A stretch of 64,000 bases of DNA from Spisula solida (GCA_947247005.1 OX365959.1:39097097-39161096); one strand, 5' to 3'. Positions 43,756 through 55,700 are shown, numbered from the stretch's first letter. Notes: generated by a model from the sequence alone, not told the origin. Numbers and translations: made by a program.

Positions 43756-43785
43756 CCTGATGAAGGCAAAATGCCGAAACGTTGA
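43756..43785 (+). ncRNA. Hammerhead-ribozyme-like core (candidate)
   Basis: CTGATGA (43,757-43,763), one A, a 3-bp stem GGC/GCC around AAAAT and GAAAC (43,776-43,780) follow the conserved order of a hammerhead catalytic core. Flanks TGTATTTC and GAATATACA can pair. The extra A before the stem and the lack of an obvious cleavage-site helix weaken the call. Similar CTGATGAAG...CGAAAC cassettes are common near ends of retroelements. Confidence 0.3.
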
Positions 43786-44185
43786 ATATACATTCTAACA
43801 TAGAACGTGAGATTTGCCTTCTTTGCGTATATTGAGCTTACCATATTTTATTACCGCGATAAAATATAGCTGATTGATGACGTCACGTTTAACGTCATAT
43901 AGAATGACAAATGACGTGCCGGTGACGGTAATGTTTCTAGGAAAGAAAGTAGTTTGAGGTCAACCTGTCTTGTTGTGCTATAAATGGTAAAGCATTGGCG
44001 ATGTTAGAATCGAAATAATAAATAGGAGCTGTGCTTTGTTGTGTTATAAAATAAAGGCACTCGTTTGAATGCGTACATTAAATCACTCGTGCTACGCAAT
44101 CGTGATTTAATTACTACGCATCCAAACACGTGCCTATATTTTATTAGGCAACAAAACATAGCTACATATTCATTATTTCTTAAAT
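43786..44185 (-). repeat. Hairpin-CRE element family C, inverted copy
   Basis: Reverse complement of 20,700-21,095 with moderate divergence: the ATTCTAACAT/ATGTTAGAAT pair (43,790 and about 44,004), CRE near 43,879, GATTGATGACGTCACG, then the hairpin with apex CACTCGTGCTACGC (about 44,085-44,098). Confidence 0.75.
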
Positions 44186-44302
44186 ATAATTAATTTCAAC
44201 ACGTGTTTTTGTTGAAATTTATCTTTGCCTTTCATTATATTATATAATATTGTATATGAGTAATGCATATTTAAATAATAATATTATTAGAAAATATTTT
44301 AA

Positions 44303-44820
44303 AGGTGCTGCCTTACGTATTGGCGTATTGCACAAATAAAATAAAATTTTCAAATATTCGCCTAATTTTGGTATACATGTATTCTAAAAACAACCACACT
44401 GACATTCCTAATAACTTGCGAAACATCGGCATTTTGTAGTTATTTAGTAATTAAATAGGGTATTAATACCCTATATAATTAACACTATTATCACTTAAAC
44501 TGCCAGAAATCTGTTCTCATTCGATGAAAACGAATTGCAAAACGAGCATAATATCTTACTGATCATTACGCTGTAGTTTGATGTTGTTATACTTCGATCC
44601 ACCGTCAATTACATAGTACGCAAAGCTTATCGAAAGGAAACTGTATGCTATTTTAAAAGGTAAAACACCGATTGCGCGATATCAAGAGTGGTTTAAATTG
44701 CTTATTTGCAATAAATCTTTCCTATAGCAACCGCCAGTACCTTTCTATTACATAAATATTTGGTTAGGTAGGAAAGTTACTTCATACGGAATTGTTAGCC
44801 CGATCTGTAAGTCAGCACCT
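44303..44820. mobile_element. MITE with AGGTGCTG termini and TTAA flanks, copy 2
   Basis: Left end AGGTGCTGCCTTACG and right end (complement) AGGTGCTGACTTACAG are inverted repeats directly flanked by TTAA on both sides (44,299-44,302 and 44,821-44,824). TTAA duplication is the habit of piggyBac-like elements. The termini do not look like classical piggyBac ends, so the superfamily is uncertain. Confidence 0.65.
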
Positions 44821-45087
44821 TTAAAGTCACCGTTGTTAGTATATCGTGCAAATAAGTTGAAAATACCCAAACCTTGCGAAATCCGAACCACACATAGGCG
44901 AGTTTCTAAAATCCGTCTAGGTCAGGCCGAGATAATTACAATTATCACATCCGTCATCGCCCCGAGTCAAGCTATTTTAATTATCATACATACCAGTAAG
45001 CTATGCAAAATACGTTCCTCCTTCACCTCTCGATCAATTTGATACAGCAGCCATATAGTCGTATTCGGGTGTCAACCTTACTATAAT

Positions 45088-45565
45088 AATTCCAAAGTCA
45101 GCAAATCCCTGCATTCTGATTGGCTAAGACGTGGCGTTTACAAATCAGTGAACCTCCGTTTTCACAATTCGGTACCCTCGGACATTACTGACGTAAACGT
45201 TCTAGGCGAATGTGTGCGGAATAAGTCAAACTGCAAAGGCCCATCACAACTGTACAAGCTCTTATAGCTTAATTTTGATATAGAATATTACCTACATGTA
45301 TGGTCATTCCCTGATTTTGTGTTTACGTAAGGAACAAAGCATCTAAACATATTTTGCTTAGCTTACGTAATTCACCAAACGTCACGTACTGATGACGTCA
45401 CGTTTACGACGTCATTAAATCAAGGCCATTTTTTTAAAAAGCGCGGGAGTAAATTCAATGTTTTCATTGATATTCATGTGATTAAGCGTCAGTTTGGAAC
45501 TATAAGGATTAAACGCCCATTTGTTGACCCAATGTCAACAAATGGTCGTTTAATCTTATAATGTT
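45088..45565 (-). repeat. Dispersed hairpin element family B, inverted copy 3
   Basis: Reverse complement of 19,420-19,975. It has the CCAAT-box block (45,113), CRE near 45,393 and the terminal hairpin, here shortened to two copies of CATTTGTTGAC facing each other (45,518-45,545). Confidence 0.7.
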
Positions 45566-46254
45566 AGTATCGAACCAAAGTACCTATAATCTCCAGTTAG
45601 GATATTGTGACAGTGACGTTGCAGTTTATGTGTACGCAAAAAATCACAAACATTGTCTAAACAGGTAGAGCGAAGTTTAGTTTGTTAGTTTAGCATTGAA
45701 AGTATAGTTGTTTGTTCAGTATACGCCTTTGTAATTGGTTTTACACCGTTATAGTGGACCCGACCACTGCGTCACTGGATTTTTATCCTGACTGGACTAT
45801 GCCAAAGAACCTTTAATAGTATCGGTGACAATATCAAAAACAGCTTAATTATTATGTACACAAACATGACTGATATCAGTAACTATATAACCGCCACTTC
45901 ATTACGCTTGAAAGAACATCAAGTATATTGTTTAAGAAATAAAAATCTGTTCGTAAAATGTATTGAGCTCGAACTTAAAATTTATCTCAAATTGTTACAC
46001 CAATTTGAGCAAAATCTCAATTTGAGATGAGGTTTCTACTTGAGATGATTTGGCAGATCAGGACCAGGTCTCATTCTCTGTTGTAGTCCAAGACCCATAG
46101 ACTCGACCGCAGCTGACAAAAATGTACACCGGAATATAGCTAGACCGGGTCATTATGTTGCCACTTATCTTAAATTTCCAATTAAACTCTAAAAAGACAT
46201 ATATATTCCGTTCACTTTGATTGCAAACACACTGACTGTGCTTGTGCATGTCAC
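45566..46254. other. Intergenic, nothing recognised
   Basis: AT-rich with small inverted blocks (CTCAAATTG / CAATTTGAG near 45,985-46,027). No gene. Confidence 0.35.
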
Positions 46255-46760
46255 CTAAAAAGAGTCATATGTATATATATACTACTGAAACATTGAACAT
46301 ACCTTATTTAACGAGGCTACACATGTGAGTGCTTGTGGGAATCACATGAAAAGAGTCGATTTGTATATATATATACTACTGAAACATTGAACATACCTTA
46401 TTTAACGAGGCTACACATGTGAGTGCTTGTGGGAATCACATGAAAAGAGTCGATATGTATATATATATACTACTGAAACATTGAACATACCTTATTTAAC
46501 GAGGCTACACATGTGAGTGCTTGTGGGAATCACATGAAAAGAGTCGATATGTATATATATATACTACTGAAACATTGAACATACCTTATTTAACGAGGCT
46601 ACACATGTGAGTGCTTGTGGGAATCACATGAAGAGTCGATATATATATATATATACTACTGAAACATTGAACATACCTTATTTAACGAGGCTACACATGT
46701 GAGTGCTTGTGGGAATCACATGAAAAGAGTCGATATATATATATATATATGTTTACTACT
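46255..46760. repeat. 94-bp minisatellite, about 5 copies
   Basis: Unit starts (ACTACTGAAACATTGAAC) fall at 46,281, 46,375, 46,469, 46,563 and 46,655, a 94-bp period with one 92-bp unit. Each unit contains a (TA)n stretch of varying length and ACACATGTGAGTGCTTGTGG. Confidence 0.95.
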
Positions 46761-47068
46761 CAAACTTTGATAACTATCATCTTATCTGCTACTACATTTC
46801 GAAACATTCCTGTGTTGCTTTTACATGCATTGTCAACATGAAGTCACTTTCCTGGTAACTGATAAGCCATATTGGCAGGGACCAAAGTGGCAAGATAACA
46901 TAGATTTTCCCCATTTTTAAATTGTGTAAGACCCGAAATGCATTTCTGTTAGCACAAATGCTTGAATGCAGCACGAACATTTTAACTATATTATCGTTAA
47001 CTTACCTGATGATTGCCATTTACAACCAACCTTATCCACATATCATATGTATGTTCATTTGGTAGCTT

Positions 47069-47370
47069 TCGAGCTGTTACAGACCATGAAAACAAATATA
47101 AACTGGTGGTAGGCACACGGAATATACCTGAAAGTAAAACAACGTTTAGCTGTTACAGACCATGAAAACAAATATAAACTGGTGGTAGGTACACGGAATA
47201 TACCTCAAAGGAAAACAACTTTTAGCTGTTACAGACCATAAAAACAAATATAAACTGGTGGTAGGCACACGGAATATACCTGAAAGTAAAACAACTTTTA
47301 GCTGTTACAGACCATGAAAACAAATATACACAGTAGGTAGGTACACGGAATATGCCAAAAAATAAAACTT
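47069..47370. repeat. 76-bp minisatellite, about 4 copies
   Basis: CTGTTACAGACCATGAAAAC recurs at 47,074, 47,150, 47,226 and 47,302, an exact 76-bp period; units differ at a few positions. Confidence 0.95.
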
Positions 47371-47585
47371 ATCTGTGTTTAAGCGCGTTTCTTACATTTA
47401 TTTTACTGGCGTGAACATTTAACACTTTTTTGCTAAAAATGTTAGCAGTCTCCAGCAAAATTAGATCAAGAATATATGTAAGCATCCTTACATACGATTT
47501 TGTTGTATCCATGTTTTTCATGTAGTCGTAACGTTGGGCAACTGTGTACACACGTTTGTGTATGATCAATGTTTCTGTAACGTCG

Positions 47586-50212
47586 ACATCACATGTGTGA
47601 TGTACTAGTAGATGTTACATAGATGCCACGTGTGTGTGATGTACTAGTAACAGTTACATAGATACCACGTGTGTGTGATGTACTAGTTACAGTTACATAC
47701 ATACCACGTGTGTGTGATGTACTAGTAACCGTTACATAGATGCCACGTGTGTGTGATGTACTAGTTACAGTTACCTTGATGCCACGTGTGTGTGATGTAC
47801 TAGTAGCTGTTACATACATACCACGTGTGTGTGGTGTACTAGTTACAGTTACCTTGATGCCACGTGTGTGTGATGTACTAGTAGCTGTTACATAGATGCC
47901 ACGTGTGTGTGATGTACTAGTAGCTGTTACATACATACCACGTGTGTGTGATGTACTAGTAGCTGTTACATACATACCACGTGTGTGTGGTGTACTAGTT
48001 ACAGTTACCTTGATGCCACGTGTGTGTGATGTACTAGTAGCTGTTACATAGATGCCACGTGTGTGTGATGTACTAGTAGCTGTTACATACATACCACGTG
48101 TGTGTGATGTACTAGTAGCTGTTACATACATACCACGTGTGTGTGGTGTACTAGTTACAGTTACCTTGATGCCACGTGTGTGTGATGTACTAGTAGCTGT
48201 TACATAGATGCCACGTGTGTGTGATGTACTAGTAGCTGTTACATACATACCACGTGTGTGTGATGTACTAGTAGCTGTTACATACATACCACGTGTGTGT
48301 GATGTACTAGTAGCTGTTACATACATACCACGTGTGTGTGATGTACTAGTAGCTGTTACATACATACCACGTGTGTGTGGTGTACTAGTTACAGTTACCT
48401 TGATGCCACGTGTGTGTGATGTACTAGTAACAGTAACATAGATGCCACGTGTGTGTGATGTACTAGTAACAGTTACATACATACCACGTGTGTGTGGTGT
48501 ACTAGTAGCTGTTACATACATACCACGTGTGTGTGATGTACTAGTAACAGTTACATACATACCACGTGTGTGTGATGTACTAGTAGCTGTTACATACATA
48601 CCACGTGTGTGTGATGTACTAGTAGCTGTTACATACATACCACGTGTGTGTGATGTACTAGTAGCTGTTACATACATACCACGTGTGTGTGGTGTACTGG
48701 TTACAGTTACCTTGATGCCACGTGTGTGTGATGTACTAGTAACAGTTACCTTGATGCCACGTGTGTGTGATGTACTAGTTACAGTTACCTTGATGCCACG
48801 TGTGTGTGATGTACTAGTTACAGTTACCTTGATGCCACGTGTGTGTGATGTACTAGTTACAGTTACCTTGATGCCACGTGTGTGTGGTGTACTAGTTACA
48901 GTTACCTTGATGCCACGTGTGTGTGGTGTACTAGTTACAGTTACCTTGATGCCACGTGTGTGTGATGTACTAGTTACAGTTACCTTGATGCCACGTGTGT
49001 GTGATGTACTAGTTACAGTTACCTTGATGCCACGTGTGTGTGATGTACTAGTAGCTGTTACATAGATGCCACGTGTGTGTGATGTACTAGTTACAGTTAC
49101 ATAGATGCCACGTGTGTGTGATGTACTAGTAACAGTTACATACATACCACGTGTGTGTGATGTACTAGTAGCTGTTACATACATACCACGTGTGTGTGAT
49201 GTACTAGTAACAGTTACATACATACCACGTGTGTGTGATGTACTAGTAACCGTTACATAGATGCCACGTGTGTGTGATGTACTAGTTACAGTTACCTTGA
49301 TGCCACGTGTGTGTGATGTACTAGTAGCTGTTACATACATACCACGTGTGTGTGGTGTACTAGTTACAGTTACCTTGATGCCACGTGTGTGTGATGTACT
49401 AGTAGCTGTTACATAGATGCCACGTGTGTGTGATGTACTAATAACTGCTAAATAGATGTCACGTGTGTGTGATGTACTAGTTACAGTTACATAGATGCCA
49501 CGTGTGTGTGATGTACTAGTAGCTGTTACATAGATGTCACGTGTGTGTGATGTACTAATAACTGCTACATAGATGTCACGTGTGTGTGATGTACTAGTTA
49601 CAGTTACATAGATGCCACGTGTGTGTGATATGCTAGTAACTGTTACATAGATGCCACGTGTGTGTGATGTACTAGTAGCTGTTACATAGATGCCACGTGT
49701 GTGTGATGTAATAGTTACAGTTACATAGATGCCACGTGTGTGTGATGTACTAGTAACTGTTACATAGATGCCACGTGTGTGTGATGTACTAGTAACTGTT
49801 ACATAGATGCCACGTGTGTGTGATGTAATAGTTACAGTTACATAGATGCCACGTGTGTGTGATGTAATAGTTACAGTTACATAGATGCCACGTGTGTGTG
49901 ATGTACTAGTAACTGTTACATAGATGCCATGTGTGTGTGATGTAATAGTTACCGTTACATAGATGCCACGTGTGTGTGATGTACTAGTAGCTGTTACATA
50001 GATGCCATTTGTGTGTGATGTACTAGTTACAGTTACCTAGATGCCACGTGTGTGTGATGTACTAGTAGCTGTTACATAGATGCCACGTGTGTGTGTGTGT
50101 ATGTACTAGTAACTGTTACATAGATACCACGTGTGGGTGATGTACTAGTAGCTGTTACGTAGATACCACGTGTGTATGTGATTTACTAGTCACTGTTACG
50201 TAGATGCTATGG
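47586..50212. repeat. 39-bp E-box minisatellite, about 67 copies
   Basis: The unit contains GATGCCACGTGTGTGTGATG then TACTAGTAACAGTTACATA. Almost every unit has the palindrome CACGTG (E-box) and ACTAGT. Three main unit types differ in the GTAGCTGTTACATACATACC / GTTACAGTTACCTTGATGCC / GTAACAGTTACATAGATGCC part. Since 39 is divisible by three and no frame has a stop, long open frames (583 codons at 47,589-49,340 minus) appear on both strands; I do not treat them as genes. Confidence 0.97.
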
Positions 50213-50248
50213 GTCTGAGTGTAAGCTGTTATGTCGATATCAAGTATA

Positions 50249-52344
50249 TGAGCCGTTCTCCTGGAAATCCGGGCTTAGTGACAAAAATATGAAAATCATG
50301 ATAGTATAGCATTAGAAAGACAAGACTCTTCTGAACAGTTTCGGAAGATTTGAACAAAATATAACATCAACTTACAAAGTTACAGACTTTTAACACTAAC
50401 CACTCCCCCTACTTTGTTAGTGACGTCGCAAACGTCATTTAAACGTTATTTGACGTTAAAAAAGGATGTTGGAGCGCTTAGGATCCCACCTTCAGAATTT
50501 GCTCAAATTTTGCCAGGAAGTAAAGAAAGCTATACTGACACAAAATATGATGAAAAAACACTAGGTCACGGAACTTGTTTTTCGGGTAATCAGCCCTGAT
50601 TGAAGTGTGTAGGAATTATTTTTATAATTCCATGGAAATTGGTAAATTGGTGGTGGTGGTCAAATTTGACATTTCTATTTGACGTCTGTGATCTAAATAA
50701 TAAAATATTTTTCAATATAGTTTGGGTACACATTGTTATACATGACCAAGATACCAAAAAGCGTATATTTAATTTTGGTCTAATATATACATGTATTGCT
50801 CTTTTACCCCAGCCACTTAATATTAAATGCAGCAAAATAGCACCAGGTAAAATCCTTATAACTTTTTTTCCCACCTTAAACTTTTTTAAATATTTTGTTA
50901 AATAAGTCTAGTGACATAGATCTTCAAAATTATGCAATAAAAAATATATGTCACCGAGGTATCTTTTTCGCAATTTTTGTTTTTATTTTGGTTAAATGCG
51001 GCTAAAATGTTGAGAAAATCAATGAAAACGCTTAAAATAAAATTTATTGAACATGAAAATATCGCAAAAACACATCAACACAAACATTAAAAAACGAACC
51101 TGACTCCGAAAAAAGTCATTTGGCATAAATAGCAATATTTTTATTTTTTTACCCCACCCACCTATTTTGTAATGTAATATTTTTCTCGAAATGGAAACCG
51201 TCATTTCGATTAGTATTTTCTAATTTTATTGCATAATACTTATCAAAACTGTTCAATTTGATTTATTTTAGATTATTTTGACACATTTTTACATTTATAA
51301 GGCACATGAAATACTATGACAAATGACGCATGCGCATTAAACCGATCCAGCAACCTTAACAAGAAGTTCATAAATCCAGTATTTGATGAGTTCTTGACGT
51401 AACCTCTTCAAAATTGTATCACAGTTTAGAATTATATTTATCTTTTAATAAAACATATGAGCCAGTCTCCAGGAAAACCTGCTATTTTTACAAAACATTT
51501 TATTTTAAATTTTTTATTATCTAAAAGAGTAATTTTAATGAAGCAAAATGCAAAAGAAATTTTGTCAATATCGTGATTTTTAAGGCAGTTACAGCTGTTT
51601 AGTTCAGGCCCTATTCAGACCCTTTATGCGTGACGTCGCAAGCGTCATTCAAACGTTATTCGACGTCGTTGTAACAAATACTTTATAAAGACTGCATTTG
51701 ATCCATTCTTGACGTAAACTGGTCAAAATGGTATCAAGTTTTAGAATGATGTTTTAAGTTTTAAAATATACATCCAAATGGTAAATGTTCACATTTAGAG
51801 AAAGACTACTACTGTTTTAAACAACTAACTCCTCGTTTTCTAAATCAGAGTACTTTTCTGAAATTGGTTATCATTGCAACGAAGTAAATGATTTCGATAT
51901 TATTCATAAGACATTTTAAAGCGAAGATATAATAATATATGGATAAACGACTTAAAATTGAATCTATTGATATGTCATTTTTTCTTATTTGAAAGCTTTT
52001 TTAAAAGCTTGTTACATGCAGTAATGACATAATGTCAATATAGCAGGTTTTCCATATCTAAATCGTGAATTTTAGCTTTTAGAGAAACATTGCTACTGTT
52101 TTCAACCTCTAACCCCTCGTTTTCTCAATATGGATACTCTCCAGAAATTGGTTACCATAGCAGCGACAGAAGATATTTTAACATGATTCTTGAGAAAAAA
52201 TAAATATAAGACATAGTTCTATATTATCCAAGAACTTAAACTTAAATCAAAGAGACTTTTTTTCCATTTAAGAGCGTTTTTTAACCTTATTACATAAATA
52301 CTAATACAATGTCACTAAGCCCGGTTTTCCTGGACAACGGCTCA
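50249..52344. mobile_element. 2.1-kb composite inverted-repeat element, probable TA target
   Basis: The ends TGAGCCGTTCTCCTGGAAAT...GGGCTTAGTGACA (50,249 on) and the reverse complement of 52,308-52,344 match over about 37 bp and are flanked by TA. An inner copy of the terminus (TGAGCCAGTCTCCAGGAAAA) is at 51,459, with a partial inverted mate near 52,040. A GTGACGTCGCAARCGTCATT block occurs at both 50,421 and 51,631. The layout suggests one element inside or fused to a relative. No transposase. Confidence 0.65.
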
Positions 52345-52439
52345 TATATATATTTACATATGTTTGTGTTGTAGCTGTCGTACATGTACATGTATACATG
52401 TATATGCAAAATAATTTCCATGAGTAGGATGTACAACAA

Positions 52440-52989
52440 GAAAGGGATATAGCTCGCCGGAGAGCCTTATCAATAAAGAGACATAAATAATATAAACACT
52501 AGTATTAACAATGATCAACATAAGCAGACCAATAGTTCATACACAATATGATCAGTGTAATATATTATGTGTAACATAAACAGCCTAGCAGGTCATGCTC
52601 CATATGAACAGTGTAATATAGTCTGGTAAAAGTAAACATACTAACAGTTCGTACACAATATGACCAGCGTAATATATTATGTTCAAAATAAGCTGACTAA
52701 CAGTGGAAACACAATATACGCAGTGTAATATACAAAAATGTCAGGTATAGGTGTATTTCTAGGTTATGCATGTTTATGTACTTTAACCGTAGAGTTTATA
52801 CAAATAATCCCCTGCTAAGCTACCCAAGTTGGAAATTTACCTATAGTATGTTCAAAATAAGAAGACTACCCGTTTATACACAATATGACTTGTGTAATAT
52901 ATGATGTTCAAAATATCAAGCAGATTAATAATTGATACATACTACGGACAGTGCAGTATGGTAAATTCAAAATGAACAGTTCATGTTCT
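52440..52989. repeat. Degenerate 57-bp tandem repeat 3' of NHL fragment
   Basis: Units with CATACACAATATGACCAG, AGTGTAATATATTATGTTCA and AATAAGCAGACTAACAG recur every 56-58 bp (52,553, 52,611, 52,668, 52,724 and later, less regular). The same array lies 3' of the second NHL locus at 56,260-56,520. Confidence 0.7.
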
Positions 52990-53480
52990 ATCTGAGCAAT
53001 GTAATACCGATCGTTCCAAGCATGTGTTAACACAATTGGTAAACTTGCACTTGGTCTCTTCCGTTGGTTACAAACAGTCTGTTCAGTCCTTTGTGGAAGC
53101 ACACTGAACGAGGATGCCTCAAACAAACGGTATTACTCACAATGACACCCCGCTTCTCCCCATCTTGACTGAACTGTGCAATGCAGTCAGACCAAAAAGC
53201 TGCAACTATGACATTCCCGAGACCATCAACACAAACACCATCAGCCTTAGCAAGTGAATCATCTATTGTTGTAACATGTTCACACCTTGCATCAAAACAG
53301 ACCAGTCCAAATTGACCACCAACAAACATTCTATCTCCAATGTCACTGAAGACAATGTGATTACTATATTTCCGTAGCATTTGTGTTTCATTTTCAACTT
53401 TCTCAATACGACCAGTTGACCATGGATAGACACAAACTGGACCATGGTATCACATGCTACCGCGACTTCCTGTGTTCCTA
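52990..53480 (-). pseudogene. 5'-truncated NHL-domain (TRIM-like) gene fragment
   Basis: The minus strand encodes the last NHL/beta-propeller segment of a TRIM2/3-like protein ('HIVFSDIGDRMFVGGQFGLVCFDA', 'QFSQDGEKRGVIV', 'SVCFHKGLNRLFVTN') ending at 53,027. It is about 80% alike to 56,533-57,120. Upstream, 'TMVQFVSIH..LVVLRKLKMKHKCY' is present but in another frame, because about 120-130 bp found in the paralogue (one NHL repeat) is deleted at about 53,375. Homology stops near 53,480, where ACACAAACTGGACCAT is repeated. B-boxes and coiled coil are absent: a dead partial duplicate. Confidence 0.8.
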
Positions 53481-55261
53481 CACAAACTGGACCATTATGT
53501 ATTATTGAAGTTTATAATCAAACTACGATGATGAGCACTATCGTGTATTATCTTAATGAATTTAGTTTAACTTTTGAAGTCCGAATCACAAATCATTATC
53601 TGTATACACTGCATGAAACTACGTGCATAAAAGGGTATTTATTAGTTTAGTTTAAATATATTTTTTTATCCCAAAAATACTTTAGTATACGATTATTATC
53701 GTACAAATGTATATACATTTGATATACATGGGAAAAAGGGTCAAACTACAAGTTCCAATACTAAGTTACGTCTCTTTCCTTAGAGCAATAATAAAAAACA
53801 TTATACTTGTAAAACTTGTAAATATGCACCACAGATGAATGTACATTGTATATTGCATGACAAATTACCATACTAAATTATTGCATAAAATAGACGACTC
53901 AAACAAAATGTGAACTGAGTCAAAACACGTTATATCTATGTATAGTTTACTTACTTTACTACATTCTGTATCTGCTTAAATATATTTATGATCAATGTGA
54001 GAGGTTTTTACATGATCAGTTAAACATTTAAACACGGTAAATACCCGGGAGAAATTAGTATTTCTTTTCTCAATATTTAAAATTTGTAGGTCTAAGTTTA
54101 GCACGTACAAGTACATAAACAAATGTGCATATTTCTATCATACATTCACATTCCCCGTTGGCTTAAACATCACGAGTATGATAAACTTCTATAACATATT
54201 TCTAAAATGATTCTTAAACCACGTTCCTAATTCATCTTTTAGTTTGGTCGTGTTATTCTGCGTGTATTGAATTATATTGTCCTATGTTAAAATTTGATAT
54301 TGTTAAACTATGATTAAACGTTTTATTCCACACTCTCTTCGTTGAGCGGGTTCAAAGCCGCTCATTGTACATTTGACGTTGGTATTATTTTTATTCAGTC
54401 ATATACAGAAGTACTCCCATAAATGAGGTCGTTCTCTCGTTATCGTCACCAAACATATCCGGGTAAGAACTGTACTGTGAGGTCCAAACTTCGTCACCTT
54501 GGTTACATCGAAGTACCACAGAATTACTACCCTGATTGTCATCAGCGTCACTAAGACTCTCGGCTACTGTACCAAGCTAAATATATCAGCAATCTTTCAA
54601 ATCAAACAAAGATATGGCGGGGTTGGGAATTATTATTAGAAAGTTGTCAACGGCTACTAGTGAACATTTTAGGTTTTACCCAAAGGGTATTGTTATCAGT
54701 TTATAAAGCTACTCAGCCAGTATCAGTATTTTCCGACACGAATAATGTTAAAGACTTCACTTAGACCCCTGTTTATGTTTATTAACCATACCCCAGACGC
54801 GGACGTATTGTGTGGCATTAAAAAAAACATATTTTGTGAAAACAATTTACACATTAAAGTATTAGTATTTAGAAATATGGCCAATGGTTGATGTTTTAAA
54901 ACCATTTTCCATGTGACCCAGAGTTCAGAATGGATTTCAATTTTAGCTATCTTGAGGACCACTACGGAATATTCCTAAAAATTTACTTGAAATTAGTCAG
55001 ATGGTGAAGGAGGAGAAAATTGAGTTGTTGACGGACGGACGCACGCACGCACTGACAACGGCCGTATAGCAATGGTGAAGTGTAGAAGGTCGAATGTTCG
55101 AATCCACTATGAGTTTAAAGCTGCCTGTATGTCTATATTTATGTATCAAACAGGGGTATTCAGGTAATATGTGTGTATCATTATCCATATCGACAGACAT
55201 CATGATTAATGATCTTTACATAATTTTAAACGTTTATCCAAAATGGCATTTTGATGGTATC
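53481..55261. other. Intergenic, nothing recognised
   Basis: AT-rich, no gene. Near 55,080-55,120 GTCGAATGTTCGAATCCACT resembles a Pol III B-box and recurs near 63,617, so a decayed SINE is possible. Confidence 0.35.
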
Positions 55262-55402
55262 CTGAAGAATAATAGGTTAGTAACGTAAATGAAAGGCGGA
55301 GGAATTTATCGAATGGGCCGTAGGCGAATCCGGTAATTTCCGTAGCCGAGCCGGATAAACTTTTTATTTCACTCCATCCATGTCACTAACCTATTATTAT
55401 AT
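55262..55402. repeat. Long hairpin with CCGTAG apex
   Basis: AATAATAGGTTAGTAACGTA and the complement near 55,380-55,402 form the arms. The inner part GGGCCGTAGGCGAATCCGG / CCGTAGCCGAGCCGG is the apex. CRE-like AACGTCAC and TGATGTCACG follow near 55,482-55,507. Confidence 0.65.
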
Positions 55403-55567
55403 TTATCCATTCACTTAATCTGCTCAGTAAGGGGATGAAACTTTGGACGTTTGTATTACTCTTTTATTAACTAGCGCGCAACGTCACTTTCGTTCCGTGA
55501 TGTCACGATAAACAACGACGTTGGACGTCTCGATAGACGTCGTGTAGACGCAATCGAAAAAGATTAT

Positions 55568-55700
55568 ATTAAGTCAGACAGGGAAGGCAGCACTCAACTT
55601 AATCAGCCGAGAACAGAAAACATTAAAACACGCAACGCACGATGCCCAACTGAACCAACCGAACACAGGAAACACAAAACACATAAAGACGCAATGCCCA
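55568..55700 (-). repeat. Dispersed repeat family A, reversed copy
   Basis: AGTCAGACAGGGAAGGCAGC, CAACTTAATCAGCCGAGAAC and two GCCCAACTGAAC/GCCCAACTAAAC units are the complement of the 500-630 copy. Confidence 0.65.

Noticed and set aside
47589..49340. 583-codon open frame with a 13-residue repeat (and 207- and 77-codon frames on the other strand)
   Set aside because: A 39-bp stop-free unit repeated in tandem gives open frames on both strands automatically. There is no signal peptide, splice context or unique sequence, so I treat it as minisatellite only.
47586..50212. CRISPR-like array
   Set aside because: The units are contiguous with no unique spacers, and the genome is eukaryotic.
50600..50905. 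101-codon plus and 94-codon minus frames
   Set aside because: They overlap each other inside the 2.1-kb inverted-repeat element, are AT-rich and have no transposase motif.
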